Shown here one piece after another: positions 45,194 through 55,200 of a DNA stretch of 64,000 bases (positions are counted from its first letter, which is position 1; each line of letters opens with the position of its first letter). A program made the position numbers and the translations under genes. The notes under the pieces are model-generated. The model saw nothing but the letters and a program-made list of their open reading frames with translations, searched no databases and was not told the origin of the DNA. This stretch comes from Clostridium sp. BJN0013 (GTDB lineage: Bacteria > Bacillota > Clostridia > Clostridiales > Clostridiaceae), in contig NZ_CP162495.1 of assembly GCF_040939125.1 (NCBI RefSeq), positions 2,480,001 through 2,544,000 of the forward strand, in the 5' to 3' direction.

Positions 45194-45715
45194 TTATATC
45201 ATCATAAGGGCACAAATAGTTTTTGCGTCTATTATTTTCCCTTCTTTTATCATTTCTTTAATTCTATCTATTTTAATTTCTTTGACATTTATGAACTCAT
45301 CTTCATCTCCTAAATCATCTCTTCCTTTATATAGATCTTCTGCTTTATAAATAAATATATATTCATCACAAAATCCAGGGCTTGTAACTATTCTACCTAA
45401 ATATTTAAGTTCTTTGGCCCTATAACCTATCTCCTCTTCCAATTCTCTTTTGGCACATTCAAGAATGTCTTCATTTTTTTCAATTTTACCTGCTGGTACT
45501 TCGAGTAAAACCCCTTCTATGGGTTTTCTAAATTGTTCTACCATAAATAAAGTTTCACTATCTTTGTAAGCAAGTATTGCTACTCCACCTGCATGATTTA
45601 TTATCTCTCTTTTACTTGTTTTCCCATTTGGTAATTCAACTGTATGAACATTTAAATCAATGATTTTTCCACTAAATATTGTTTCTTTGCTTATGGTCTT
45701 CTCAAAAAAACTCAT
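45194..45715 (-). CDS. NUDIX hydrolase, ADP-ribose pyrophosphatase type
   Basis: A 173-residue hydrolase. The Nudix box GKIEKNEDILECAKRELEEE (G-x5-E-x7-RELxEE) is complete and is followed by IGY. The ADPR-type features are IINHAGGVAILAY and LGRIVTSPGFCDEY after the box (a Pro about 16 residues on). It would remove toxic ADP-ribose. It sits between spoIIM and spo0A, as in other clostridia. Confidence 0.93.
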   Translation of the reverse strand: MSFFEKTISKETIFSGKIIDLNVHTVELPNGKTSKREIINHAGGVAILAYKDSETLFMVEQFRKPIEGVLLEVPAGKIEKNEDILECAKRELEEEIGYRAKELKYLGRIVTSPGFCDEYIFIYKAEDLYKGRDDLGDEDEFINVKEIKIDRIKEMIKEGKIIDAKTICALMMI

Positions 45716-45875
45716 AGTTAAACACCTCTACTTCTATTGGATTATTAAATTAACCACTTTTAAGCTTACATCTTAAATCATCTACTTAGACCTTATTCAT
45801 TGTAATCAATTTTATACTTCAACATTATTCTTGTCAATTAAATGCTTATTATTATTCTTATTTCATTTTATATCT

Positions 45876-45916
45876 TAAAAAATCTTCCATTCATGTCCAG
45901 GAAATAAACGGAAGAT
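45876..45916 (-). terminator. spo0A terminator
   Basis: Minus-strand stem ATCTTCC/GGAAGAT (45916-45910, 45888-45882) with a 21-nt loop and then TTTTTT, 12 nt past the spo0A stop. Confidence 0.75.
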
Positions 45917-45927
45917 CCTAAATAAAT

Positions 45928-46743
45928 TTAACTAACTCTATTTTTTAATCTTAGTTTATCAGCGACCATAGCTATAAACTCACTATTGGTTGGCTTACCT
46001 TTATCATTATGTATGGTATATCCAAATATTTTATTTATAGTTTCTAACTGTCCTCTTGACCAAGCTACCTCAATTGCATGTCTTATTGCTCTCTCAACTC
46101 TGCTGGCAGTAGTGTTATATTTTTTAGCTATGGATGGATACAGTTCTTTGGTAACTGCAGATAATAATTCCATATTATTTACTACCATGGTTATTGCCTC
46201 TCTTAAATACATATATCCTTTTATATGTGCAGGTACACCTATTTCATGTATTATATTTGTTATTTCCTGTTCTAAATCAGTAGGATTATCTCTTGAAAAT
46301 TTTATTTCCCCTGCCTCTATAAGAGATATAGTTTTCTTTACCTCATCTCCGCTACTTATGACATTATTAAACATCTGTCTAATTCTTTGAGTAAATATAT
46401 CCATATCAAAAGGTTTTACTACATAGTAATCTGCACCAAGTGTTATAGCTCTTTGGGTTATTTTATCCTGTCCCACTGCAGATAGAACTATCACTCGGGG
46501 CATTGGCTCCATATTCATACTATTTAATTTCTCCAATACTCCGAGTCCGTCAAGATGAGGCATTATTATATCCAATACTACTAAATCCGGTTTTTTTTCT
46601 TCAATTAATTTAAGCGCTTCTACCCCATCTTTTGCAATACCTGTAACTATTATGTCTCTTTGATTTAAAAGATAATCATTTAGAATATTACAAAATTCTT
46701 TATTATCATCTGCAATAATTACGTTTATTTTTGATTCTTCCAT
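45928..46743 (-). CDS. spo0A: Stage 0 sporulation protein A, response regulator
   Basis: A 271-residue master regulator of sporulation. Starting at [14 protein letters not shown], with GGGGGAG 9 nt upstream; a GTG three codons earlier is less likely. Receiver: acidic pocket Asp12-Asp13, phospho-acceptor Asp58 in [13 protein letters not shown]. Effector domain (about 155-271): [23 protein letters not shown] is the recognition region that contacts 0A boxes. It has a sigma-H-type promoter and its own 0A box. Confidence 0.97.
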   Translation of the reverse strand: MEESKINVIIADDNKEFCNILNDYLLNQRDIIVTGIAKDGVEALKLIEEKKPDLVVLDIIMPHLDGLGVLEKLNSMNMEPMPRVIVLSAVGQDKITQRAITLGADYYVVKPFDMDIFTQRIRQMFNNVISSGDEVKKTISLIEAGEIKFSRDNPTDLEQEITNIIHEIGVPAHIKGYMYLREAITMVVNNMELLSAVTKELYPSIAKKYNTTASRVERAIRHAIEVAWSRGQLETINKIFGYTIHNDKGKPTNSEFIAMVADKLRLKNRVS

Positions 46744-46794
46744 ACTTACCACTCCCCCTTTTTTTAACTAATTCCCATATGTTAACAAAATAAT

Positions 46795-46823
46795 AAATTC
46801 GACACAGGAATTTTATTTCCTTC
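46795..46823 (-). promoter_or_regulatory. spo0A sigma-H-type promoter overlapping a 0A box
   Basis: -35 GAAGGAAAT (46823-46815), 11-nt spacer and -10 GTCGAATTT (46803-46795) fit the sigma-H consensus RNAGGAWWW-N11/12-RNNGAATWW. The 0A box TGTCGAA (46804-46798) overlaps the -10. This implies sigma-H activation of spo0A with feedback by Spo0A-phosphate, as in Bacillus. Confidence 0.8.
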
Positions 46824-46874
46824 TTTTTTATATAAAAAAAATTTTTTATATATTTATTTATATGATATAAATGT

Positions 46875-46903
46875 AAAAGATAACATTTTAAATGCTATCT
46901 TTT
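46875..46903 (-). terminator. Terminator after spoIVB
   Basis: Stem AAAAGATAGCATT/AATGTTATCTTTT on the minus strand (one G-U) about 65 nt after the spoIVB stop. The U run is only the stem end, so it may be weak. Confidence 0.55.
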
Positions 46904-46967
46904 ACAATATTATTTTACCATATTTTCTATATTTACTCAAATCCTTTATAATTTTTATTTACATTTT

Positions 46968-48068
46968 TTATTTTGACAATATATTTGTATCTTTTAACAT
47001 CCAATCTATATAAATTCCATAACCTACATCGGGTTTATTTATGAGCACATGGGTTACTGCTCCCACTAATTTATCATTTTGAATTATGGGACTTCCACTC
47101 ATACCTTGAACTATTCCACCTGTCTTGTTTAATAATCTATTATCTGTAACTTTTATAATCATACTTTTAGGTCCTGGTAAGTCCTGCGATAACAATTTTT
47201 CTATCTGTATATCATAAAATTCAGGATTATCTCCATTGACAGTAGTTAAAATTTTGGCAGGACCTTCTTTAATCTCATTTCTAAGTCCAATTTTGATACA
47301 ACTAGCTCCTTTTTTAAGTTTATTATCTCCTTTTCCAAATACCCCACATTCTGTATTTTTTTCTATATTGCCCAGTTTAACTTCCTCATTAACAAATATA
47401 CCTTTTAACTCTCCTGGATTTCCCTTGGCACCCTTTTTAACTGATACAATAGAGGATTCTACTATTTCTCCTGAGTTTATATTTAATTTTGTACCTGTAT
47501 CTATATCTATTATAGGATGACCCAATGCAGCAAACATACCACTTTTTTCATCATAAAAGGTTAAAGTTCCTATTCCTGCAGTAGAATCTCTTATCCATAG
47601 CCCTATTTTATAGTTATTATCATCTATACCACTAACAGCTCTCACTACCTTTTCTATCCTATTGCCATTTCTTTCTATTAATACTTTAACATCTTTACCA
47701 TTCGTTTTATTTATTTCAGCTTGAGTCTGTTCAGAATTTTTTACAAGAGCATCATTTATTTTAATTATATTGTCTCCTATTTGTATTCCAGCTGTTGCAG
47801 CTGGACTGGCAACCTTACCTTTTGGAGTCTCTATATCACAAAAGGCTACCACCAAAACTCCTTTAGTATTTAATTTTACTCCTATAGGTTGACCACCCAA
47901 ATATACAGTAACATCACTAGCTGCCACTGTATTAAATGTAGATTCTATTTTATTATTTTGAAACCAATGAATATTTTTGCAAATACTTTCTTTATAATAG
48001 GCAACTGATATTATAAACAGGATAGGAATTAACATCCAATATAGAGTATTTCTAATTTTTTTTGCCAT
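46968..48068 (-). CDS. spoIVB: SpoIVB serine peptidase (S55)
   Basis: A 366-residue forespore-secreted protease that triggers sigma-K activation in Bacillus. An N-terminal membrane anchor or signal is at about 8-25, a PDZ domain at about 85-145 (SPAATAGIQIGDNIIKIND) and the S55 domain after that. His184 is in ALGHPIID and the catalytic Ser324 in VQGMSGSPIIQ. In clostridia its downstream pathway is less clear, as SpoIVF proteins are not always present. GGAGG precedes the ATG. Confidence 0.95.
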   Translation of the reverse strand: MAKKIRNTLYWMLIPILFIISVAYYKESICKNIHWFQNNKIESTFNTVAASDVTVYLGGQPIGVKLNTKGVLVVAFCDIETPKGKVASPAATAGIQIGDNIIKINDALVKNSEQTQAEINKTNGKDVKVLIERNGNRIEKVVRAVSGIDDNNYKIGLWIRDSTAGIGTLTFYDEKSGMFAALGHPIIDIDTGTKLNINSGEIVESSIVSVKKGAKGNPGELKGIFVNEEVKLGNIEKNTECGVFGKGDNKLKKGASCIKIGLRNEIKEGPAKILTTVNGDNPEFYDIQIEKLLSQDLPGPKSMIIKVTDNRLLNKTGGIVQGMSGSPIIQNDKLVGAVTHVLINKPDVGYGIYIDWMLKDTNILSK

Positions 48069-48273
48069 GGTTTTGCCTCCTGTCTTACACTGCTTCTTTA
48101 GCTTTAAGTTGCCCTTTTAAATATGTTATTATGCTATCATATAGTTTCATTTAAAGTTAATGTATTGTTTTAAAATATAAATTTTATACAAAAAGTTAAA
48201 AGTCACCTCTTGAAGTACTCATAAAAATAATTTATCATTTTATACACTTTAGAGATAACTTATAAAATCGATA

Positions 48274-49971
48274 CTATTTAATTTTGTCCTTTTTTAAATC
48301 CGCCATATTAATAAGTTCTCTGGCATGTTCTAAAGTAATTTTTGTAACTTCACTGCCACCTATCATTCTTGCTATTTCATATTCCTTTTCCTTTTTATTC
48401 ATTTTTTTTACTTTAGTATAGGTCATATTATCAATTACCTGTTTTGAAACCCAATAGTGAATATCTGACATACATGCAATTTGAGGAAGATGGGTAACAC
48501 AAAACACCTGATGCTTTTTAGATATTACATACATTTTTTCTGCTACACACTGTGCTATTCTTCCACTTATACCTGTATCTATTTCATCAAATATAACAGA
48601 GGGAATAAAATCCTTATCTATAAATACTGTCTTTAGTGCCAGCATTATTCTGGAAAGCTCTCCTCCTGATACAATTTTTTCCAGAGGTTTCAATGGTTCT
48701 CCAGGATTAGTAGCTATATAAAATTTTACATCGTCCATACCTTTTGAAGTAAATTTATCTTCCATTTTAACTTGTATTTTAAATTTACTTTTTTCAAGCC
48801 CTACAAAATCCAATTCATTTTTAATGTTTTTCTCTAAATCCTTTGCTAATTTACTTCTTATTTCATGAATTTCCTTACCTTTTAATTTAAGTGTATCTTC
48901 TAATTTTATTTTTTCCAAATTTAATTTTTCTATAACCTGAGACATATTTTTCATTTCTTCATATTTAGATTTTATTTTATCTCTATAATTTAATATATCC
49001 TTTACATTACTTCCATACTTATTTTTAAAATTATTTATCTGGTGTATTCTATTATTTATGTACTCCAGTTCATTTGCATCATAGTAAAAATTATCTTTAA
49101 TACCTCTTAAATCCTCTATATTTCCCTCTATATTATAATATATATTTTCAAAGGAATTATAGATATTGTCAATTTCAGGCATAATATTTTTTATGGAATT
49201 TAATTGTTTTATAATTATTCCTAAACTATCATATATGGAAATTTTTCCTTCTTCTCCACTATATAATTTTATGTAACAATCATTAATAACAGTATTTATT
49301 TTTTCCTGATTTGAGAAGATTTTGAATTTTTCATTTAATTTTTCCTCTTCCCCTTCAATTAAATTTGCAGAATCTATTTCATCTATCTGATATTTTAAAA
49401 AATCTGTGATTTTTTCCTTATTTTCACCTTTTTGTGATACTTCACATATTTTTCTTTTAATATTGTTTAAACTTTCATACTTTTCCCTATAATCTTTTAA
49501 TGGGATATGAAGAGCACTTTCTCCATAATAATCTAAATAGCTTATGTGATTTTCTTCTGCCAGTAAATTCTGGCTATCATGCTGTCCATGTATATCCAAT
49601 AATGTACTGCTTATTTTCCTTAAATTAGATACTAAAATTGACTTTCCATTTACCTTTGCAATAGTTCTTCCAGATTGAAAGGATTCCCTGCTGATTATAA
49701 CCATGCCTTCTTCTCCTGAAATACCTTCTTCATTTAATATTTCCAAAGTTTTAGGATTTTCTATAGTAAAAACAGCTTCCACAAAGGTTTTATTTTTACC
49801 TGTCCTTATTAAATCCTTATTAAATTTACTCCCCATCACATAATTTATAGCATCAATAAGTATGGATTTACCTGCACCTGTTTCCCCTGAAAGTATATTA
49901 AAACCTGATTCAAAAGATATAATTAATTTTTCTATAAGGGCAAAATTTTTTATATTTAATTGAAGCAGCAT
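48274..49971 (-). CDS. recN: DNA repair protein RecN
   Basis: A 565-residue SMC-like ATPase. Walker A is GETGAGKS (about 34-41); long coiled coils lie at about 150-380 (Lys/Glu-rich, SLNNIKRKICEVSQKGENKE to LEDTLKLKGKEIHEIRSK). The C-terminal half holds the signature VSGGELSRIMLALK and Walker B VIFDEIDTGISG. It acts in double-strand break repair. It begins 11 nt after argR. Confidence 0.96.
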   Translation of the reverse strand: MLLQLNIKNFALIEKLIISFESGFNILSGETGAGKSILIDAINYVMGSKFNKDLIRTGKNKTFVEAVFTIENPKTLEILNEEGISGEEGMVIISRESFQSGRTIAKVNGKSILVSNLRKISSTLLDIHGQHDSQNLLAEENHISYLDYYGESALHIPLKDYREKYESLNNIKRKICEVSQKGENKEKITDFLKYQIDEIDSANLIEGEEEKLNEKFKIFSNQEKINTVINDCYIKLYSGEEGKISIYDSLGIIIKQLNSIKNIMPEIDNIYNSFENIYYNIEGNIEDLRGIKDNFYYDANELEYINNRIHQINNFKNKYGSNVKDILNYRDKIKSKYEEMKNMSQVIEKLNLEKIKLEDTLKLKGKEIHEIRSKLAKDLEKNIKNELDFVGLEKSKFKIQVKMEDKFTSKGMDDVKFYIATNPGEPLKPLEKIVSGGELSRIMLALKTVFIDKDFIPSVIFDEIDTGISGRIAQCVAEKMYVISKKHQVFCVTHLPQIACMSDIHYWVSKQVIDNMTYTKVKKMNKKEKEYEIARMIGGSEVTKITLEHARELINMADLKKDKIK

Positions 49972-49982
49972 ATTACAGCCTC

Positions 49983-50435
49983 CTACTGTGAAATCATTTT
50001 TTTCATCTTTTGAGTTATACTATGGGCCTTTTCTTTGTCCCTAGCCATCACAAATATAGTATTATCTCCAGCTATAGTTCCTGCTATGCCAATGAACCCT
50101 AGTGAATCTATAGCTTCTGCTGCTGCAGAAGCAGAACCTGAAATAGTCTTTATAACTACAAAATTATCTATATTTTCAACACTTATTACAGTTTGGGAAA
50201 ATATATTTACAAGTTTATTGGATAAAAAACTTTCCGTATGAGATATGGTTGCATACTTATATTTCCCATTATCCGACAATACTTTTATAAGCTTTAATTC
50301 TTTTATATCTCTAGAAACAGTGGCCTGAGTTACATTCATACCACTACTTTTAAGTTTTTCTGCTAGTTCCTCCTGAGTTTCAATATTATTCGAATTAATA
50401 ATTTCCAGTATTTTAGCGTGTCTAGTTACCTTCAT
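49983..50435 (-). CDS. argR: Arginine repressor ArgR/AhrC
   Basis: A 150-residue regulator. N-terminal winged helix (about 1-70; TQEELAEKLKSSGMNVTQATVSRDIKELKLIKV) and C-terminal arginine-binding trimer domain (about 80-150; GFIGIAGTIAGDNTIFVMARD). The start overlaps the nadK stop (ATGA). Its place before recN is conserved in Firmicutes; arginine genes are not in the window. Confidence 0.95.
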   Translation of the reverse strand: MKVTRHAKILEIINSNNIETQEELAEKLKSSGMNVTQATVSRDIKELKLIKVLSDNGKYKYATISHTESFLSNKLVNIFSQTVISVENIDNFVVIKTISGSASAAAEAIDSLGFIGIAGTIAGDNTIFVMARDKEKAHSITQKMKKMISQ

Positions 50436-51283
50436 AATATTCCACCTTCACATCCTTTTGCATTAAAAATAATTTTCTCTCTAAGTGTATTAAAATAAGC
50501 ATCATCAAATTTAATAAGTCTTCTTTTATTTTTAGATTTATTTATTTTTATGGTTTGAGAGCCATTCACTGCTACCCATTTTTGACCATCTATAGATAAA
50601 AATGAATCTTCATAATTTTTTTCTATTGATATACTTATACGAGATCTGCTATCCAATACGATACTTCTAGATGCAAAAAATTGGGAATACATAGGTGTTA
50701 AACACAATACATCTAAAAATGGGTGTATTATAGGACCTCCTGCAGATAAATTATATGCTGTAGACCCTGTAGAAGTGCATATGATAATACCATCTCCACT
50801 AAAGCTATTATAAAAAGCATCATTTATATACACATCATATCTTTGTATTCTTGACTTAATCCCCCTATATAATACCACATCATTTAATCCGTCATAACTC
50901 TTTATTTTATTACCTTCATTATAACTGCACTGGATCATATCTCTTTTTTCAATTGTATACTCCCCTTTAAAAAGTTTTTTTAATGCAGCCTCTACACTGT
51001 TTATTTCTACTTGTGCCAAAAAACCTAAATGCCCTATATTAATTCCAAGTATAGGTGTCTTTGATCTAAGCACATTTCTAGAGGTGTTTAATATAGTCCC
51101 ATCTCCCCCAAGCACTATAATCACATCCAGACTGTTGCTTTCATTTTCATCAAGCCCCGTACAATTCTCATATGTTTTTATAGTTACATTTCTATCTATA
51201 TTTTTTATATTTTCTATTATGAAATTCAACATTCTTTTATTTGGATCTTTTATTGTATTAACATTAATTCCTATATTCTTCAT
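50432..51283 (-). CDS. nadK: NAD kinase
   Basis: A 283-residue enzyme that makes NADP from NAD. VIIVLGGDGTILNTSRNV carries the GGDG motif and the catalytic Asp; STGSTAYNLSAGGPIIHP is the second family signature. Starts at ATG overlapping the tlyA stop (ATGA) and overlaps argR in the same way, so tlyA-nadK-argR are coupled. Confidence 0.96.
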   Translation of the reverse strand: MKNIGINVNTIKDPNKRMLNFIIENIKNIDRNVTIKTYENCTGLDENESNSLDVIIVLGGDGTILNTSRNVLRSKTPILGINIGHLGFLAQVEINSVEAALKKLFKGEYTIEKRDMIQCSYNEGNKIKSYDGLNDVVLYRGIKSRIQRYDVYINDAFYNSFSGDGIIICTSTGSTAYNLSAGGPIIHPFLDVLCLTPMYSQFFASRSIVLDSRSRISISIEKNYEDSFLSIDGQKWVAVNGSQTIKINKSKNKRRLIKFDDAYFNTLREKIIFNAKGCEGGIL

Positions 51284-52104
51284 AGTTCCTCTCCATTCAG
51301 TTCCCCATGTGATGATCTTACTATAGTATTTATATCTTCTTCTTTAAACAATTCACGAGCTTCTTTTTCCTTGGTAAAATATATTAAATATTCTATATTT
51401 CCTTCGGGTCCCTTTATAGGCGAATAATCAAGAGAAATTATTTTAAAATTATTTTCTTTTAAAAAAGTTACAATTCCTTTAATAACTTCTATGTGGGTAG
51501 ATTGTTCTCTAACTACTCCTTTCTTCCCAACTTTTTCCCTTCCTGCTTCAAACTGGGGTTTTATAAGAGCTACTATACTACCACTTTCCTTTAACAAGTT
51601 CATAACTGCAGGTAAAACTTTTTTAAGTGATATAAAGGAAACATCTATACTGGCAAAATCAGAATATTCTCCTATATCTTTAAAAGTTACATACCTTATA
51701 TTGGTTCTTTCCATACATACTACTCTTTTGTCTGTTCTAAGCTTCCAGGCAAACTGACCATAGCCTACATCTATGGAAAATACCTTTTTAGCTCCCCTTT
51801 GAAGCATGCAATCAGTAAATCCTCCTGTAGATGCTCCTATATCCAGACACACTTTATTTTTTAGATTTATATTAAATTTTTTTAAGGCTTTTTCTAATTT
51901 TAAACCTCCACGGCTTACAAAAGGAAGCTTTTCTCCTCTAAATTCTATATTAGAACTCCTTTTTATATTTTGTCCACACTTATCTACTCTCCGTCCATCT
52001 ACGAATATTTCTCCTGCCATAATACTGGCCCTTGCCCTCTCTCTTGAAGAAAAAATACCTTTATCTACTAAAAGTAAATCTATTCTTTCCTTTGGTTCTG
52101 ACAT
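51280..52104 (-). CDS. tlyA: TlyA-family rRNA 2'-O-methyltransferase (S4 + FtsJ domains)
   Basis: A 274-residue protein starting MSEPKERIDLLLVDKG; GGAG lies 6 nt upstream, favouring this ATG over a GTG six codons earlier. An S4 RNA-binding domain (about 5-65; SRERARASIMAGEIFVDG) is followed by a Rossmann methyltransferase with CLDIGASTGGFTDCMLQRGA (SAM loop). Homologues methylate 16S and 23S rRNA in some bacteria; the annotation YqxC/hemolysin A is older. Activity on rRNA is inferred. Confidence 0.93.
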   Translation of the reverse strand: MSEPKERIDLLLVDKGIFSSRERARASIMAGEIFVDGRRVDKCGQNIKRSSNIEFRGEKLPFVSRGGLKLEKALKKFNINLKNKVCLDIGASTGGFTDCMLQRGAKKVFSIDVGYGQFAWKLRTDKRVVCMERTNIRYVTFKDIGEYSDFASIDVSFISLKKVLPAVMNLLKESGSIVALIKPQFEAGREKVGKKGVVREQSTHIEVIKGIVTFLKENNFKIISLDYSPIKGPEGNIEYLIYFTKEKEARELFKEEDINTIVRSSHGELNGEEL

Positions 52105-52124
52105 AACAAACTCCTTTGTCACTT

Positions 52125-53999
52125 TTAAAATATACCACTTAACTTCACTACTTTAAGAACTTCACCTACAATACTTTTTACGTCAAGTCCATATAATTTA
52201 TATAAAATACTTGGCTTACCATGCCTCACAAATTCATCTTTAAATCCTAGGTTTATTATCTCTACTTTTTTATGCAATGTATTCACATATTCTAATATAT
52301 AAGAGCCCAATCCACCTCTTATTATATTGTCTTCAATAGTTATAATAGTTACATTCTCTTCCACCAGCTGCTCTAGCATTGCTTTATCTAAAGGTTTAAT
52401 GAAACAGGCACTTATAACTCTTACTGAAATTCCCATTTGCTTAAGTTTTTCCGCTGCCAGAACCGCATGTTCCACCATTCTTCCCTGGGCCACCAGCGCT
52501 ATTTTCCCTTCCTTCAAAATACATTCCCATTTTCCAAATTGAAAATCTTCTAAGGGTGTAAGATATATATTATCTCCTCCCCGTGGATACCTTATAGCTA
52601 TAGGACAATTTTGATTTAATGACCACTTAAGCATATACATAAGTTCATGTATACATTTAGGTGACATAATAGTCATATTGGGCATTTCAGTTAAATAGGA
52701 TAAATCAAATATACCTTGATGAGTTTCTCCGTCATCTCCTACAATTCCTGCCCTATCCACAGCAAAAACTACTGGCAGTTTTTGAATACATATATCATGA
52801 AGCAGCTGATCATAACCTCTCTGAAGGAAAGTAGAATAAACTGCAAATACAGGCTTTAATCCCTCCACTGCCATTCCTCCCGCCAGAGTCACAGCATGCT
52901 GTTCTGCAATTCCTACATCAAAAAATCTTTCTGGAAACTCTTTTGCAAAATTTTGAAGTCCGGTACCATCTCTCATTGCCGCAGTTATAACTACTATTTT
53001 TTTATCTTTTCTGGCCAGATTTACCATTTCATCTCCAAAGGCTTTGGAGTATGTATTGGTAGAAGTAGCTGCTATTTCTCCATTATTACAATTGAAAGGC
53101 CCTATTCCATGAAACTTACCTGGATTTTTCTCTGCAAATTCATAACCTTTCCCTTTTTTAGTTATTACATGAATAATAACTGGATTATTTACTTTTTTTG
53201 CAGCAGTCATAACTTCTGTAAGATCCCTTATATTATGTCCATCTATAGGGCCTAAATATTTTATTCCTATATCTTCAAAAAACATCCCTGATACTACCAT
53301 TTTCTTTATTCCATTTTTCAATCTTTCAAGATATTTAGCCATACCTTTCCCTATATTAGGTATTTTTTTTAATGTACTTTCCACTTCTTCTTTAAATTTA
53401 TTATACTTGGGATCTACTCTCAATTTGTTTAAATATCTAGATACTCCACCTACATTTTTTCCTATAGACATCTGATTATCATTTAATATTATTATAAGTT
53501 TTGTTTTTCTGTAACCCACATCATTTAATGCCTCCAGTGCCATTCCTCCCGTTAATGCTCCATCTCCTATAACTGCCACCACATTATGCTTTTCTCCTTT
53601 TAAATCTCTTGCCCTAGCCATACCTAGTGCTGCAGATATGGAAGTACTGCTATGTCCAGTTTCAAAAAAATCATATATACTTTCACATCTTTTAGGAAAA
53701 CCGCTTATTCCTCCAAATTGTCTTAAAGTATGAAATTTATCTTTTCTACCTGTAAGGAGTTTATGCACATAAGCTTGATGGCCTACATCCCATATAAGTT
53801 TATCATGATTTAAGTCAAAAATACTAAATAAACTTAAGGTAAGTTCTACAACTCCCAAATTGGAAGCCAGATGTCCTCCCGTTTTAGATACGTTTTCAAT
53901 TAAAAATTCTCTAATTTCTAGAGCCAGCTGTTTTTTCTCATCCAGAGACATTTTTTTTATGTCATTTACATCTTTATAATTATCTAATAAATTAAACAT
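52125..53999 (-). CDS. dxs: 1-deoxy-D-xylulose-5-phosphate synthase
   Basis: A 624-residue thiamine-diphosphate enzyme, first step of the MEP isoprenoid pathway (pyruvate + G3P to DXP). [20 protein letters not shown] is near the N-terminus; [18 protein letters not shown] then [13 protein letters not shown] form the ThDP-binding motif; the transketolase-like pyrimidine domain begins near residue 310 with the catalytic Glu in [33 protein letters not shown] follows. It lies next to ispA, which uses its products. Confidence 0.97.
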   Translation of the reverse strand: MFNLLDNYKDVNDIKKMSLDEKKQLALEIREFLIENVSKTGGHLASNLGVVELTLSLFSIFDLNHDKLIWDVGHQAYVHKLLTGRKDKFHTLRQFGGISGFPKRCESIYDFFETGHSSTSISAALGMARARDLKGEKHNVVAVIGDGALTGGMALEALNDVGYRKTKLIIILNDNQMSIGKNVGGVSRYLNKLRVDPKYNKFKEEVESTLKKIPNIGKGMAKYLERLKNGIKKMVVSGMFFEDIGIKYLGPIDGHNIRDLTEVMTAAKKVNNPVIIHVITKKGKGYEFAEKNPGKFHGIGPFNCNNGEIAATSTNTYSKAFGDEMVNLARKDKKIVVITAAMRDGTGLQNFAKEFPERFFDVGIAEQHAVTLAGGMAVEGLKPVFAVYSTFLQRGYDQLLHDICIQKLPVVFAVDRAGIVGDDGETHQGIFDLSYLTEMPNMTIMSPKCIHELMYMLKWSLNQNCPIAIRYPRGGDNIYLTPLEDFQFGKWECILKEGKIALVAQGRMVEHAVLAAEKLKQMGISVRVISACFIKPLDKAMLEQLVEENVTIITIEDNIIRGGLGSYILEYVNTLHKKVEIINLGFKDEFVRHGKPSILYKLYGLDVKSIVGEVLKVVKLSGIF

Positions 54000-54061
54000 T
54001 TTATCTATCCTCTTTTACACAATAATAATAGAACTTAAATACATTACTGTTTCATAATACT

Positions 54062-54943
54062 TTATTTTTTTCTATTTAATAAAAGCAGGGTTAACTCTTT
54101 TAAATAAGAGGTATCGCCCTCTATTTCATTTAAAATTTCCATACATTCCTCAGTAATTGTATTGCACATTTGGTCACATTTATCCAATCCATAAACAGTT
54201 ACAAAGGTAGTTTTATTATTATTCAAATCGCTTTTTGTTCTCTTTCCCAAAACAGCAGCATCACCTAATACATCCAATATATCATCCTTTATTTGAAATG
54301 CCAATCCTAACTTTTCACCATAACATTTTAATTTGTTTATTTCTTCCTCACTGCAGTATGAATATATTGCTGCAGAAACTATTGAAGCTTTTATTATGGC
54401 GCCTGTTTTCCTACTATGCATATAATAAAGCTTATCTATAGGTATTTTAATATTTTCACTTAAAATATCTACTGTTTGCCCCCCTATCATTCCTTCCACT
54501 CCTGCACTTTCAGAAATAATACTACAGGCTTTTATGGCATTTTCCCCTCTTCCTATGCAATGCCTAAACATAATATTCATAGCTTCATTTAAAAGGCCAT
54601 CTCCCCCAAGTATTGCAATAGCTTCTCCAAATACTTTATGATTTGTAGGTTTTCCTCTTCTTAAATCATCATTATCCATGGCAGGCAGGTCATCATGAAT
54701 TAAGGAATAAGTATGTATCATTTCTATAGCTGCTGCAATATCCATAACTTCAATATAATTTTTATTATACATTTTATAAGTTAGGAGAAACAACATAGGT
54801 CTTATTCTCTTACCGCCTGCATTTAAACTATACTCCATGGAATCATATACTCTTCTATTATAACTTCCTTTACCTTGCATATATTCTCTTAAATATATAT
54901 CTAGTTCTTCTCTTAGGACTTTAAATACCCCTCTAATTTCCAT
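54062..54943 (-). CDS. ispA: Polyprenyl (farnesyl/geranylgeranyl) diphosphate synthase
   Basis: A 293-residue prenyl chain-elongating enzyme. First Asp-rich motif is IHDDLPAMDNDDLRRG, second FQIKDDILDVLGD, with GGKRIRPMLFLLTY near the N-terminus. Length and motif spacing fit short-chain (FPP/GGPP) synthases, and the xseB-ispA-dxs order is typical. The exact product length cannot be read. Confidence 0.94.
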   Translation of the reverse strand: MEIRGVFKVLREELDIYLREYMQGKGSYNRRVYDSMEYSLNAGGKRIRPMLFLLTYKMYNKNYIEVMDIAAAIEMIHTYSLIHDDLPAMDNDDLRRGKPTNHKVFGEAIAILGGDGLLNEAMNIMFRHCIGRGENAIKACSIISESAGVEGMIGGQTVDILSENIKIPIDKLYYMHSRKTGAIIKASIVSAAIYSYCSEEEINKLKCYGEKLGLAFQIKDDILDVLGDAAVLGKRTKSDLNNNKTTFVTVYGLDKCDQMCNTITEECMEILNEIEGDTSYLKELTLLLLNRKK

Positions 54944-54966
54944 AATATATTCTCCATTCTATAATT

Positions 54967-55185
54967 TTAACATTCAATATTAAAATCTTTTTCTCCCTCT
55001 TCAGTAAGAACTTTTATTTTTTCTTCAGCGTCATTTAAAATTTTATATAATTTATTGCAGAGTTTTACTCCTTCTTCATAACTTTTTATGCTACTTTCCA
55101 AAGATAACTCACTACTATCCATAGATGCTACTATATTTTCCAATTTCAACATTATACTTTCATAGGTTTCCGCTTTCCTAGGCAT
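54967..55185 (-). CDS. xseB: Exodeoxyribonuclease VII small subunit
   Basis: A 72-residue helical protein (YESIMLKLENIVASMDSSELSLESSIKSYEEGVKL is the family core). Several copies bind one XseA subunit. It starts 15 nt after the xseA stop. Confidence 0.94.
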   Translation of the reverse strand: MPRKAETYESIMLKLENIVASMDSSELSLESSIKSYEEGVKLCNKLYKILNDAEEKIKVLTEEGEKDFNIEC

Positions 55186-55200
55186 GAGCTTGCAATCACC

